Shown here one piece after another: positions 37,656-45,488 of a DNA stretch of 64,000 bases (position 1 is its first letter; the number at the start of each line of letters is the position of its first letter). The stretch lies in assembly GCF_002007485.1 (NCBI RefSeq), contig NZ_CP015820.1, forward strand, positions 868,001 through 932,000, given 5' to 3'. Both the position numbers and the translations under genes were made by a program. The notes beneath the pieces were generated by a model. It searched no databases. It was not told the DNA's origin and saw nothing but the letters and a program-made list of their open reading frames with translations. This DNA is from Ditibartonella apihabitans. Lineage in GTDB: Bacteria > Pseudomonadota > Alphaproteobacteria > Rhizobiales > Rhizobiaceae.

Positions 37656-37670
37656 TGACAATATTAATCA
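37656..37670 (-). promoter_or_regulatory. RirA-type iron-responsive box before hutA
   Basis: TGACAATATTAATCA fits TGA-N9-TCA, 127 bp before the probable hutA start (37529). Together with the box at 35125 it suggests shared iron repression of receptor and transporter. Single matches to this loose motif are common by chance; the context gives it weight. Confidence 0.5.
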
Positions 37671-38016
37671 AGAAAAATTTGTGTTAAGCTCCTACTGTCG
37701 GGGAGGGCGTGCATAAGCAATTTTTAGATGACAAAATTAAATAAATTCAAAAATACATTAATTCATAAAATATTTTTATTTTTAAAAAACAAATATATAA
37801 TGAATTTTTATTAATTAATAAAATGAGTATTGTTATAATTTATATTAAAAAACTAATATTATCTCATGTATTATAAAATATTTTTTATATCATTTTACGG
37901 GAAACGGTTTTCTAAGAATTTATTTATAATCATTCAAATTGGGTTAAAAAGCCATTGTATGGGAAAAAAGCTTTGATTAAAACGGTTAACGGTGAGACCT
38001 CTGTCGGGAAATGTTC
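37671..38016. other. AT-rich intergenic region
   Basis: About 345 bp between divergent hutA and the BON-like gene. About 37,730-37,920 is nearly pure A/T. No other feature recognised. Confidence 0.5.
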
Positions 38017-38691
38017 ATGGTAATTCGTAAATTCTTCTGGCCTTTCATAACTATTGCTGTGTTTGTGGTTGTGATGGCAGTCTGGTTTGGTGTAGGCGGC
38101 CAGGAAAAGCATCTGTCGGAAGAGCTTGGGCAATTGCGCAGTGAAACAAACTGGCTATCTTATGACATTGACGGGTTTGATGTCACTTTGCATGGATATG
38201 CTCCCGATAGCGGAGAACGTGACAAGGTGCTTGCCAAGGTTAAAGCCTTGAAAAATATCGGAACTGTCGAATCCGACATTATTTTGCTTTCAGACCAGAC
38301 AAATAATTATCTTATGCTTGTTGTCGATCAGGATAGCATTACAATTCGCGGAACTATCCCGATTGGGCTTGCTCGATTTGGTTTGATCAACCAGATATCT
38401 GCCATAAAGCCGGGAATGATGGTGTATGACGAACTGGATGTAGGCGCCATTATGCCTGAAAAATTCAAACAGGCTTTTTCTTTCTTTCTGGATATATTGC
38501 CGGATATGACGACGGGTGTCATTGCCCTCAAAGGTGATAAATTGACGCTAGACCGCGCTACGCTCTATAAAATAAAAGACCGTCAAACTTCGGATAAAAG
38601 TATTAAAATACCGGAAAGTTACCAATTGGATGATAGATGTATCTGGGATAAACCTGAAGGCGGTTATTGGCAAAATTCTTGTTCGGAATGA
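38017..38691 (+). CDS. Membrane-anchored BON-like domain protein
   Basis: A 224-residue protein with one N-terminal membrane segment (about residues 6-27, after VIRKFFW) and a periplasmic part. DGFDVTLHGYAPDSGERDKV, LAKVKALKNIGTVESDI resembles a BON domain (a phospholipid-binding alpha/beta fold found in OmpA-type and OsmY-like proteins); a second similar piece follows around DSITIRGTIPIG. Two Cys in DDRCIW and QNSCSE may form a disulfide. The full OmpA peptidoglycan-binding domain is absent. Start ATG 38017 has GGGA at fair spacing; 38011 is possible. Function unknown. Confidence 0.6.
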   Translation: MVIRKFFWPFITIAVFVVVMAVWFGVGGQEKHLSEELGQLRSETNWLSYDIDGFDVTLHGYAPDSGERDKVLAKVKALKNIGTVESDIILLSDQTNNYLMLVVDQDSITIRGTIPIGLARFGLINQISAIKPGMMVYDELDVGAIMPEKFKQAFSFFLDILPDMTTGVIALKGDKLTLDRATLYKIKDRQTSDKSIKIPESYQLDDRCIWDKPEGGYWQNSCSE

Positions 38692-39289
38692 AAAATCGAA
38701 CCTATCATTATCGAAACCGGCTTTGCTTGGCGCGGATAGAAAGAACTAAAGCATAACGATTATTTGCCAAACCATTTTGACTGCCATCCGGTAGAAGTTA
38801 AATTATCTATCGTTCCAAGTTAATAAATATTTGCTTCAACTCGGCAATGTCATAACCGTTACTTCGAAGATGGTAGGTGTCAGAACCAATCCGTTAACAA
38901 GCCGGAATCCCTATGACCTCGATAATCCTGATAACCAATATAATCCATGTTATTATATCGGTGCTGGATATGGTTTCATTTCATGACGAGCTCATTCAAT
39001 CAGGGCTATAGTCTATACACGGTCTCGTTCGTATATATAGTATATAAAAATCATGATAAATTGCGATATAAAATAAACATTTAAGTAGCGGCTACCCAAT
39101 GAAAAATATGATTATCTGAACGCGTCTTTATTAAATACACTATTTTAGTATAATTATTTTATAAAAAAATTTAAGAAATAATTTTGACGATTTTTACCAA
39201 CATTATGAGATATATTATTTCGTAAATACTCGGATTTATGGTCTATTGCGCCGATTTGACGGAATTGAAGAGCGAAATTCATTTATTCT
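38692..39289. other. Gene-poor, partly AT-rich region
   Basis: About 600 bp between two convergent genes. An open piece at 38795-38986 reads protein-like (NPYDLDNPDNQYNPCYYIGA) but has no start or ribosome site. About 39,040-39,230 is AT-rich. No RNA or repeat recognised. Confidence 0.4.
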
Positions 39290-41398
39290 TCAACTGTGAC
39301 GACCGGCGGTTAGGTCAACATTAATATCGGCAGTGCCTGTAAGGCGTGCTTTATAAACCTGATAGTTTTCCATGACACGCATGACATAGTCGCGGGTTTC
39401 CGAATAAGGAATACGTTCGACCCAGTCGACAACCCAATCGACCGATTGCCCGCGCGGGTCACCATAGCGACCGATCCATTCATTGGCGCGTCGTGGACCG
39501 GCATTATAGCCGATAAAGGTCAGGATATAGGAGCCGTTGAAGCGGTCAAGTTGTTCGCCGAGGAAATGTGCACCTAAAGTCGCATTATAGCCGGCATCGG
39601 TTGCCAATTTTTCCGGTTGCCATTTTATCGAATTTTTGATTGCAACCGCTTTTGCCGTTGTCGGAAGAAGTTGCAACATGCCTTTGGCACCCGCACCTGA
39701 AACCGCATCGGTTTTAAATTCGCTTTCTTGCCTTGCAATGGCATAGGCAAGTGCCTTGCCGGAAGCCGAAATATTGGCCGTTTCGGGAATTGCTCCGACA
39801 GGGTGGGAGAGGGATCCGACATCCATACCCCTGATGACCGCACTTTTGCCGATCTTCAAGCTCGTATAATGGTCGCCTTTACGCTCTGCCATAACAGCGA
39901 GCATAGCAAGCTCACCCGGGCTATCAAGTTCCTCTCCGAGTTCACGATAAAGGACACCTGCACGATCGGAATATCCGATCGCTTCAAGTCTCTTTATAGC
40001 CATAACCGGTTCGCGTGATTCAAAACGCTGGCGATCACTTGCGGTTGGCTTCGGATAAGGAATTTCAAGCCTCTGTTCTCCAAGTCGGGCGGCAGAAAGT
40101 TGGCCATAAAAAGTAGTGCCATAATGGGCGGCGCGGCGGAAATATTGGATGGCGTTGCTACGATTTCCTTGTGCTTCGGCAGTTCTGCCCATCCAATAAT
40201 ACCCACGGGAGGCCGCAACCGGTCGTGAGGAAATTTGCACAATACGGGAAAAGTGTTGCATTGCCGTTTTATTATCACCTAAAAATCGCAGAGCATACCA
40301 GCCGGCATGAAATTCTGCGTCGGCTGCCAGTGTCGGACTTTCGGCCGAATGGGCGGCTGCCAGTTGATAGGCGATTTTCGGCTTGTTTTCATCAAGCATT
40401 TCGCGTGACAAAACACGCCGTTCAATCCACCACGCATCCGGGTCGACAAGCGTTAGAGCATCTTTCGGCGCTTTTAACATGAGCTTTGCCGCGTCATCAC
40501 ATTGGCCGGAGCGGCGCAAATATTGAATTTGGGCAAAAAGATAAAGCGAATCTTTGCGGAAGCTTTTATCAACGGCTGCAAGTTTTTGGCGGGCATTCGA
40601 GTCATTATTGGCAACAGCCGCATAACCGGCATAGAGAGACTGGGCATTTGCCAATTTTGCTACCCGTTCGGCAGAAGAAATACGATTGGCATAAAGCATT
40701 GCGCGCATGCGTTGGAGATGATCTGCCGGAAGCAATGCCGCGCCGGCTTTTTTCAACACGAGCTGTTCTTCCTGTGCACTGAGTTTCGCTTTATACCACC
40801 AAGGTGCAATGATTTGCCGTGCGCGTGCCGTTTGGCCGGTTTCAATCAGAGCACCGCCAAGGGCTGCCATGCCTTGTGCGGTTACAGGAACATAATTTCC
40901 AAAGCCGCTGATGATTGCTTGCGGGGAATTCATTTCACTGGCAAGCGCACGTTCTGAATTGCGGCGCATTGCTGTCATGCCGGGCCAGTCGTGCAATTCT
41001 TGCGCTGCGTTGAATATTTCGGAGCTCGGCACGCCGGGAACTCCCGATACACCGATTGCCCAAGTCAGAATGTGTCGGTCCAGACTGTTTTTCGGCATAT
41101 TGTTGCGGATTGCTATGGCATTCGATGCTTGTTTGCTGTAGAGCGCGTCGAGCCCCGATTTAAGACTTCCCGTGGCTATGCTGTTGACTGTCCGCGGAAT
41201 GCCATTTGTTACAATAGCATCGGATTTTATCGTGACAGCGCTTTTCGATGTTGCAATGGACGGGCGGGCAAGTGGCACAGGCGCTTGACTTAAAGCCGAA
41301 GTCGCATGACTGTCAAAAATCGTGGAAAGCATGGTGCTCACCGCGAAGAATGAAATCATCGTTTTTTCTAGAACAGCTGATGTGTGATTGTGCATCAT
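39290..41398 (-). CDS. Soluble lytic murein transglycosylase (Slt family)
   Basis: A 702-residue periplasmic enzyme that cleaves peptidoglycan between MurNAc and GlcNAc with 1,6-anhydro product. A signal peptide (about residues 14-33, cleavage near SHA) is followed by a long helical superhelix (about 90-540) and a C-terminal SLT domain: YAIARQESEFKTDAVSGAGA (catalytic Glu in RQES), KGMLQLLPTTAK, and FIGYNAGPRRANEWI. The doughnut plus SLT layout equals Slt70. Monocistronic, divergent from dapA with 280 bp between them. Confidence 0.92.
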   Translation of the reverse strand: MMHNHTSAVLEKTMISFFAVSTMLSTIFDSHATSALSQAPVPLARPSIATSKSAVTIKSDAIVTNGIPRTVNSIATGSLKSGLDALYSKQASNAIAIRNNMPKNSLDRHILTWAIGVSGVPGVPSSEIFNAAQELHDWPGMTAMRRNSERALASEMNSPQAIISGFGNYVPVTAQGMAALGGALIETGQTARARQIIAPWWYKAKLSAQEEQLVLKKAGAALLPADHLQRMRAMLYANRISSAERVAKLANAQSLYAGYAAVANNDSNARQKLAAVDKSFRKDSLYLFAQIQYLRRSGQCDDAAKLMLKAPKDALTLVDPDAWWIERRVLSREMLDENKPKIAYQLAAAHSAESPTLAADAEFHAGWYALRFLGDNKTAMQHFSRIVQISSRPVAASRGYYWMGRTAEAQGNRSNAIQYFRRAAHYGTTFYGQLSAARLGEQRLEIPYPKPTASDRQRFESREPVMAIKRLEAIGYSDRAGVLYRELGEELDSPGELAMLAVMAERKGDHYTSLKIGKSAVIRGMDVGSLSHPVGAIPETANISASGKALAYAIARQESEFKTDAVSGAGAKGMLQLLPTTAKAVAIKNSIKWQPEKLATDAGYNATLGAHFLGEQLDRFNGSYILTFIGYNAGPRRANEWIGRYGDPRGQSVDWVVDWVERIPYSETRDYVMRVMENYQVYKARLTGTADINVDLTAGRHS

Positions 41399-41678
41399 AC
41401 TTCCAAAGACCCAATTTCCATCATTTTTGTAAGAGCATAAGTGCCAACTGTGAAAGACGGGTTAACGATTTCTTCCTTTCGCCTATCAATAAAAAGAAAA
41501 CATGTTATCGAATTTTTGTCTTGTTAAACTCTTTTGCAAGAGCGAATTATTTCCCTCGACCAAGACATGTCGGTAAGTTAAAATCAACTTGCGTCATTCG
41601 TATGGCGATACTATGGTTTAAAAGGCTTATTGAAGGGGCAAATGCCTTAATACCGAATATATAATCAGGGAGTTTACC

Positions 41679-42563
41679 ATGCTCAAGGGAGCACTGACCG
41701 CACTTATTACACCTTTCGACAAAAACGGTAATGTTGCAGAAAAAACACTATGTGATCTTGTCGAATGGCAGGTCAAACAAGGCATTAACGGTATTGTCCC
41801 CGTTGGAACGACCGGAGAATCGCCGACACTAAGCTATCAGGAACACAAACGCGTCATCGAACTATGTGTCCGGCAGGTCGCAAAACGTGTTCCGGTTATT
41901 GCAGGAGCCGGATCCAATAGCACAAAAGAAGCGGTTGAACTTGCAGAATTTGCAGAAAAGGCCGGTGCAGACGCGGTTCTGGTGGTTACTCCTTATTATA
42001 ATAAGCCGAACCAGCGAGGAATGTATCAACACTTCTCGACCGTCGCAAAAGCCATTTCTATTCCGCTTATCATTTATAATATTCCCGGTCGCTCGGTAAT
42101 CGATATGACGGCCGATACAATGGCCAAGCTCCACCATGATTGTAAAAATATTATCGGTGTCAAGGACGCAACGGGCAAGATCGAGCGTGTTAGTGAGCAA
42201 CGGCAAAAATGCGGCAAGGATTTTGTTCAACTTTCGGGCGACGATAGCACGGCATTGGGATTTAACGCGCAGGGCGGTGTTGGCTGTATTTCTGTCACTT
42301 CCAATATTGCGCCTAAACAATGTGCCGAGCTTTTTCAGGCATGCCGCGAAAACAATTTTGCCAAAGCACTTGAATTGAACGACCGCTTGATGCCGCTTAA
42401 TCGTGCTCTCTTTTTGGAGCCGAGTCCTGCCGGTGTCAAATATGCTGCTGAAAAACTCGGTATCTGCACAAGTGTTGTGCGTTCGCCAATTGTGCCAATC
42501 GAAGATACGACAAAACATATTATTGATGCTGCATTGAAGCATGCAGGTCTTGTCAACGATTAA
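41679..42563 (+). CDS. dapA: 4-hydroxy-tetrahydrodipicolinate synthase DapA
   Basis: A 294-residue TIM-barrel aldolase that condenses pyruvate and aspartate semialdehyde, the first committed step to lysine and diaminopimelate. [27 protein letters not shown] (catalytic Tyr), [13 protein letters not shown] and the Schiff-base Lys in [14 protein letters not shown] are intact. AGGGAG stands 8 nt before the ATG. smpB follows 21 bp later, a common dapA-smpB pairing in Rhizobiales. Confidence 0.96.
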   Translation: MLKGALTALITPFDKNGNVAEKTLCDLVEWQVKQGINGIVPVGTTGESPTLSYQEHKRVIELCVRQVAKRVPVIAGAGSNSTKEAVELAEFAEKAGADAVLVVTPYYNKPNQRGMYQHFSTVAKAISIPLIIYNIPGRSVIDMTADTMAKLHHDCKNIIGVKDATGKIERVSEQRQKCGKDFVQLSGDDSTALGFNAQGGVGCISVTSNIAPKQCAELFQACRENNFAKALELNDRLMPLNRALFLEPSPAGVKYAAEKLGICTSVVRSPIVPIEDTTKHIIDAALKHAGLVND

Positions 42564-42584
42564 TAGCTGGCTATTTGGTAATTC

Positions 42585-43061
42585 ATGAATAAAAAGAACA
42601 CTTCCTCGGCCTATAAAGTCGTCGCTGATAACCGCAAGGCACGTTTCAATTATGAAATTCTGGACACATTGGAAGCCGGGGTGGTTCTGCAGGGTACAGA
42701 AGTCAAATCTCTACGCTCGCATCACGGAAACATTGCCGAAAGCTATGCAAGTTTTGAAAATGGCGAGTTCTGGTTGATCAATTCCTATATTCCGGAATAT
42801 GTGCAAGGAAACAGATTCAATCACGATCCACGTCGATTGCGAAAACTCCTTGTTTCAAAGCATGAAATGTCGCGTTGGGCAAATGCCGTAGCACGAGAAG
42901 GAATGACGATCGTTCCTTTGAAACTTTATTTCAATGATCGCGGGCGGGTCAAACTGGAGATCGCATTAGCCCGAGGCAAAAAGATTCACGACAAACGCGA
43001 AACGGAAAAGAAACGTGACTGGAATCGTGAAAAAGCACGCCTCATGCGTGAACGCGGTTAA
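42585..43061 (+). CDS. smpB: SsrA-binding protein SmpB
   Basis: A 158-residue tmRNA partner that rescues stalled ribosomes. [40 protein letters not shown] and the C-terminal basic tail [20 protein letters not shown], which enters the mRNA channel, are all present. It follows dapA by 21 bp. No tmRNA gene was seen in the following 400 bp. Confidence 0.96.
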   Translation: MNKKNTSSAYKVVADNRKARFNYEILDTLEAGVVLQGTEVKSLRSHHGNIAESYASFENGEFWLINSYIPEYVQGNRFNHDPRRLRKLLVSKHEMSRWANAVAREGMTIVPLKLYFNDRGRVKLEIALARGKKIHDKRETEKKRDWNREKARLMRERG

Positions 43062-43462
43062 TGGTCTATATAACTCGAAAATTTTTCTGATGCGCTTGTT
43101 TATTATCTGATGCGCTTCTGTAAAAAGGTTTCATTCGCGGCTTTTCGTTTTTTAGATAGAAATCAATCCGCCTTGAAAGAAAATTAACTGACAAGAAACG
43201 GATGCCGGAAGAAAACCGGCCATTGGACGAGCCAAAAGACTTTTATAAGAGGACGCAATTGCCCAACAGGCAAGGGGCACTTTAGCCTGAAACAGCCAAA
43301 GGATGTGTTCATATTCAAAAAGCGATTTCGTCTTATCTAATGATAAGACTTTTACTCAAAAAAATTGCCGCTTCGATGTTCCAAAGCAGGAAGATCGGTA
43401 GCGGACAAACAGCGTTTACGTTAATACAAAGCAAATCAATTACATTCGATCATTAAATCAGA
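43062..43462. other. Intergenic between convergent smpB and UDG genes
   Basis: About 400 bp. Two copies of TCTGATGCGCTT (43086-43097 and 43106-43117) lie 20 bp apart, and a small stem TTGCC/GGCAA occurs near 43,260. No gene or known RNA is recognised. Confidence 0.4.
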
Positions 43463-44161
43463 CTAGTTTTGATCAAGATAATCACGTACTGCCGAAAAAA
43501 TTTCATGAAACATCATCTCGGTCAGTCGGCCAGTGTTGGTGTTATATCTTGAGCAATGATAACTTGGAAAAATCCGCAAATGTCCGATATCTGTGACCTT
43601 GCCATGTCCGAAGGGGTGCTGCGCAATTTTCGCACCAAGGGCGCGGACAGTTGATTGATGCGCAATTGATCCCAAAGTTACAACGGCCTTTAATCTTGGC
43701 AAATTTTCAAGAAGCGGCGCAAAAAATTGCCGACATTGATTGATTTCTGCTCCTGTCGGCTTGTTTTCAGGTGGAACACACCGCACAGCGTTGACAATTG
43801 TTGTGTCAACCAGCTCCAAACTATCATCAACTCTTGCTTCAAAAATACCGCGGGCAAAGCCATATTTTTTTAACGTCGAATAGAGAAGGTCACCGGCATA
43901 GTCGCCAGTGAACGGTCTGCCAGTGCGATTCGCACCTCTTAGTCCCGGTGCCAAACCAACTATGAGAAGTCGGGTCGAATCGATTCCGTCAAAAGGTAAA
44001 AAGGGCTTAACAGGTCCATTATACCAAAGTGGTTCTTTTTTTCGCCATTCTTCACGAAAATCGCGCAACCTCGGGCATAGGCCACAGTTTTGCGGAGGCT
44101 CCGGACAAATCCCCGCAATTTCTTTATTCCCCGCAATTTCTTTATTCAAAGTCCGAAGCAT
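43463..44161 (-). CDS. Uracil-DNA glycosylase, family 5 (UDGb)
   Basis: A 232-residue Fe-S glycosylase. LLIVGLAPGLRGANRTGRPF and TGDYAGDLLYSTL are the family-5 form of motif 1, VNAVRCVPPENKPTGAEIN follows, and FPSYHCSRYNTNTGRLT is the UDGb motif 2. Cys in NCGLCPRL and the later RCVPP and QCRQFF supply cluster ligands. Family-5 enzymes lack the usual catalytic Asp/Asn and act on uracil, hypoxanthine and related lesions. The start at 44161 shares a base with the stop of the NYN gene (TGATG). The N-terminus contains a duplicated NKEIAG from an 18-bp repeat. Confidence 0.92.
   Translation of the reverse strand: MLRTLNKEIAGNKEIAGICPEPPQNCGLCPRLRDFREEWRKKEPLWYNGPVKPFLPFDGIDSTRLLIVGLAPGLRGANRTGRPFTGDYAGDLLYSTLKKYGFARGIFEARVDDSLELVDTTIVNAVRCVPPENKPTGAEINQCRQFFAPLLENLPRLKAVVTLGSIAHQSTVRALGAKIAQHPFGHGKVTDIGHLRIFPSYHCSRYNTNTGRLTEMMFHEIFSAVRDYLDQN
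44111..44146. repeat. Perfect 18-bp tandem duplication
   Basis: CCCCGCAATTTCTTTATT occurs twice head to tail (44111-44128, 44129-44146) in the 5' end of the family-5 UDG gene. The frame is kept and adds six residues (NKEIAG) before the conserved CPEPP region. Confidence 0.9.
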
Positions 44162-44754
44162 CAGTAGAGTTCATCATCGTCCGTGTCATCGTCACTGCCA
44201 ACCGGATATTCTTTTTGCGGTTTATCAGATGGAGCACGACCGATTTCAGGCTTCAAGGTTGTAAGATCAATGAAGTGGTCAGCTTGTCTCCTGAGTTCAT
44301 CTGAAATCATTGCCGGTTGCGTTGTCAGTGTCGAAACAACACTTACCTTGCGTCCGCGCCGCTGAAGCGCTTCAACAAGGGAACGAAAATCACCATCGCC
44401 GGAAAAAATGACAAAATGATCGACAGTGTCAGAAAGCTCCATGGCATCAACTGCGAGTTCGATGTCCATATTGCCTTTTACTTTGCGCCGTCCTGCCGGA
44501 TCGGTAAATTCACGAGCATTTTTGGTGATTACACGATAGCCATTATAATCGAGCCAGTCGATCAAAGGACGTATTGACGAGTATTCCTGATCTTCGATCA
44601 GGGCTGTGTAATAATAGGCTCTGAGCAAATAGCCGCGTTTCTGGAAAGCTTTTAAAAGTTTCCGATAATCAATATCGAATCCGAGTGTTTTCGAGGTCGC
44701 GTAAAGGTTCGCTCCGTCGATAAAAAGGGCTATTTTTTCTCTTGGGTCAAACAT
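44161..44754 (-). CDS. NYN-domain (LabA/DUF88) putative ribonuclease
   Basis: A 197-residue PIN-like NYN protein. KIALFIDGANLYATSKTLGF carries the first catalytic Asp, KGNMDIELAVDAME the central Asp pair, and FVIFSGDGDFRSLVEALQ the third acidic site, so a metal-dependent RNase active site seems intact. LabA/DUF88 proteins are widespread in Rhizobiales; the physiological RNA target is unknown. The tail is acidic (SDDDTDDDELY). The TGATG overlap couples it to the family-5 UDG. Divergent from rpoZ with about 195 bp between them. Confidence 0.88.
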   Translation of the reverse strand: MFDPREKIALFIDGANLYATSKTLGFDIDYRKLLKAFQKRGYLLRAYYYTALIEDQEYSSIRPLIDWLDYNGYRVITKNAREFTDPAGRRKVKGNMDIELAVDAMELSDTVDHFVIFSGDGDFRSLVEALQRRGRKVSVVSTLTTQPAMISDELRRQADHFIDLTTLKPEIGRAPSDKPQKEYPVGSDDDTDDDELY

Positions 44755-44950
44755 AATTTTATATCCATTTTACCATAAAGGTCTAATTAACAAATTATTA
44801 CCGCTAGATATGTCAGCTCTGTGGGCACTTGCCAAGAGAGGTTTTTGGAAAAATTATCAAGTGAATGCGGTTTTTCTTGTTTTTTGATTTCAAATTGTAT
44901 ATGCCAAAAGCAATTCCATCAATTTGCGAACTCTTAGGAAAGGGGCATCT

Positions 44951-45355
44951 ATGGCCCGCGTTACGGTAGAAGATTGTATTGATAAGGTTGATAACCGCTT
45001 TGAACTGGTGCTTTTGGCAGCCCATCGTGCGCGCCAAATATCGCAAGGCGCACAGATCACTGTAGATCGAGACAATGACAAAAATCCTGTTGTGGCTTTG
45101 CGCGAAATTGCTGACGAGACATTGTCACCGGCAGATCTCAAGGAAGATCTCATCCACTCGTTGCAAAAGCATGTCGAAGTGGACGAGCCAGAGCCGGAAC
45201 CGGCTTTGATTGGTCATAGCGAAGAGGCCAATGATGTATTCGGTTCGAATGGCGAAAAGTCGGACGACAAGGTTTCATTCGATCATATGTCGGAAGATGA
45301 ACTTCTTGCCGGTATTGAAGGCTTGGTCGCTCCGGAAAAAAATGACGACTATTGA
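44951..45355 (+). CDS. rpoZ: RNA polymerase omega subunit
   Basis: A 134-residue omega subunit. [36 protein letters not shown] and [13 protein letters not shown] are the conserved core that clamps the beta-prime subunit; the acidic C-terminal extension is usual in Rhizobiales. The ATG at 44951 has AGGAAAGGGG upstream; the earlier in-frame start at 44924 is not supported. It precedes rsh, the (p)ppGpp enzyme, whose product acts on polymerase partly through omega; a terminator separates them. Confidence 0.96.
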   Translation: MARVTVEDCIDKVDNRFELVLLAAHRARQISQGAQITVDRDNDKNPVVALREIADETLSPADLKEDLIHSLQKHVEVDEPEPEPALIGHSEEANDVFGSNGEKSDDKVSFDHMSEDELLAGIEGLVAPEKNDDY

Positions 45356-45379
45356 TCATTTTTCTATATTTTAACTGTG

Positions 45380-45415
45380 AATATGCGCTTCCGGTTTGGC
45401 AGCGCATATTTTTTG
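45380..45415 (+). terminator. Intrinsic terminator of rpoZ
   Basis: AATATGCGCT (45380-45389) pairs with AGCGCATATT (45401-45410), followed by a run of T (45409-45414). It lies 25 bp beyond the rpoZ stop and 74 bp before rsh. Confidence 0.88.
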
Positions 45416-45488
45416 TGCTTTTTGCTTGTTGTATTGTTATTTTTAGTTACATGATATGCATATCGCTTAAGAAGGGGAGTATGCCGGA

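Noticed and set aside
38795-38986. Open piece reading NPYDLDNPDNQYNPCYYIGA
   Set aside because: Protein-like but without start or ribosome site; too short to call more than a possible remnant.
41248-41664. Plus-strand 138-codon frame before dapA
   Set aside because: Begins inside the transglycosylase signal-peptide region on the other strand; no family or ribosome site.
43062-43462. Possible tmRNA next to smpB
   Set aside because: No tag-reading frame or tRNA-like acceptor of the two-piece alphaproteobacterial tmRNA could be found.
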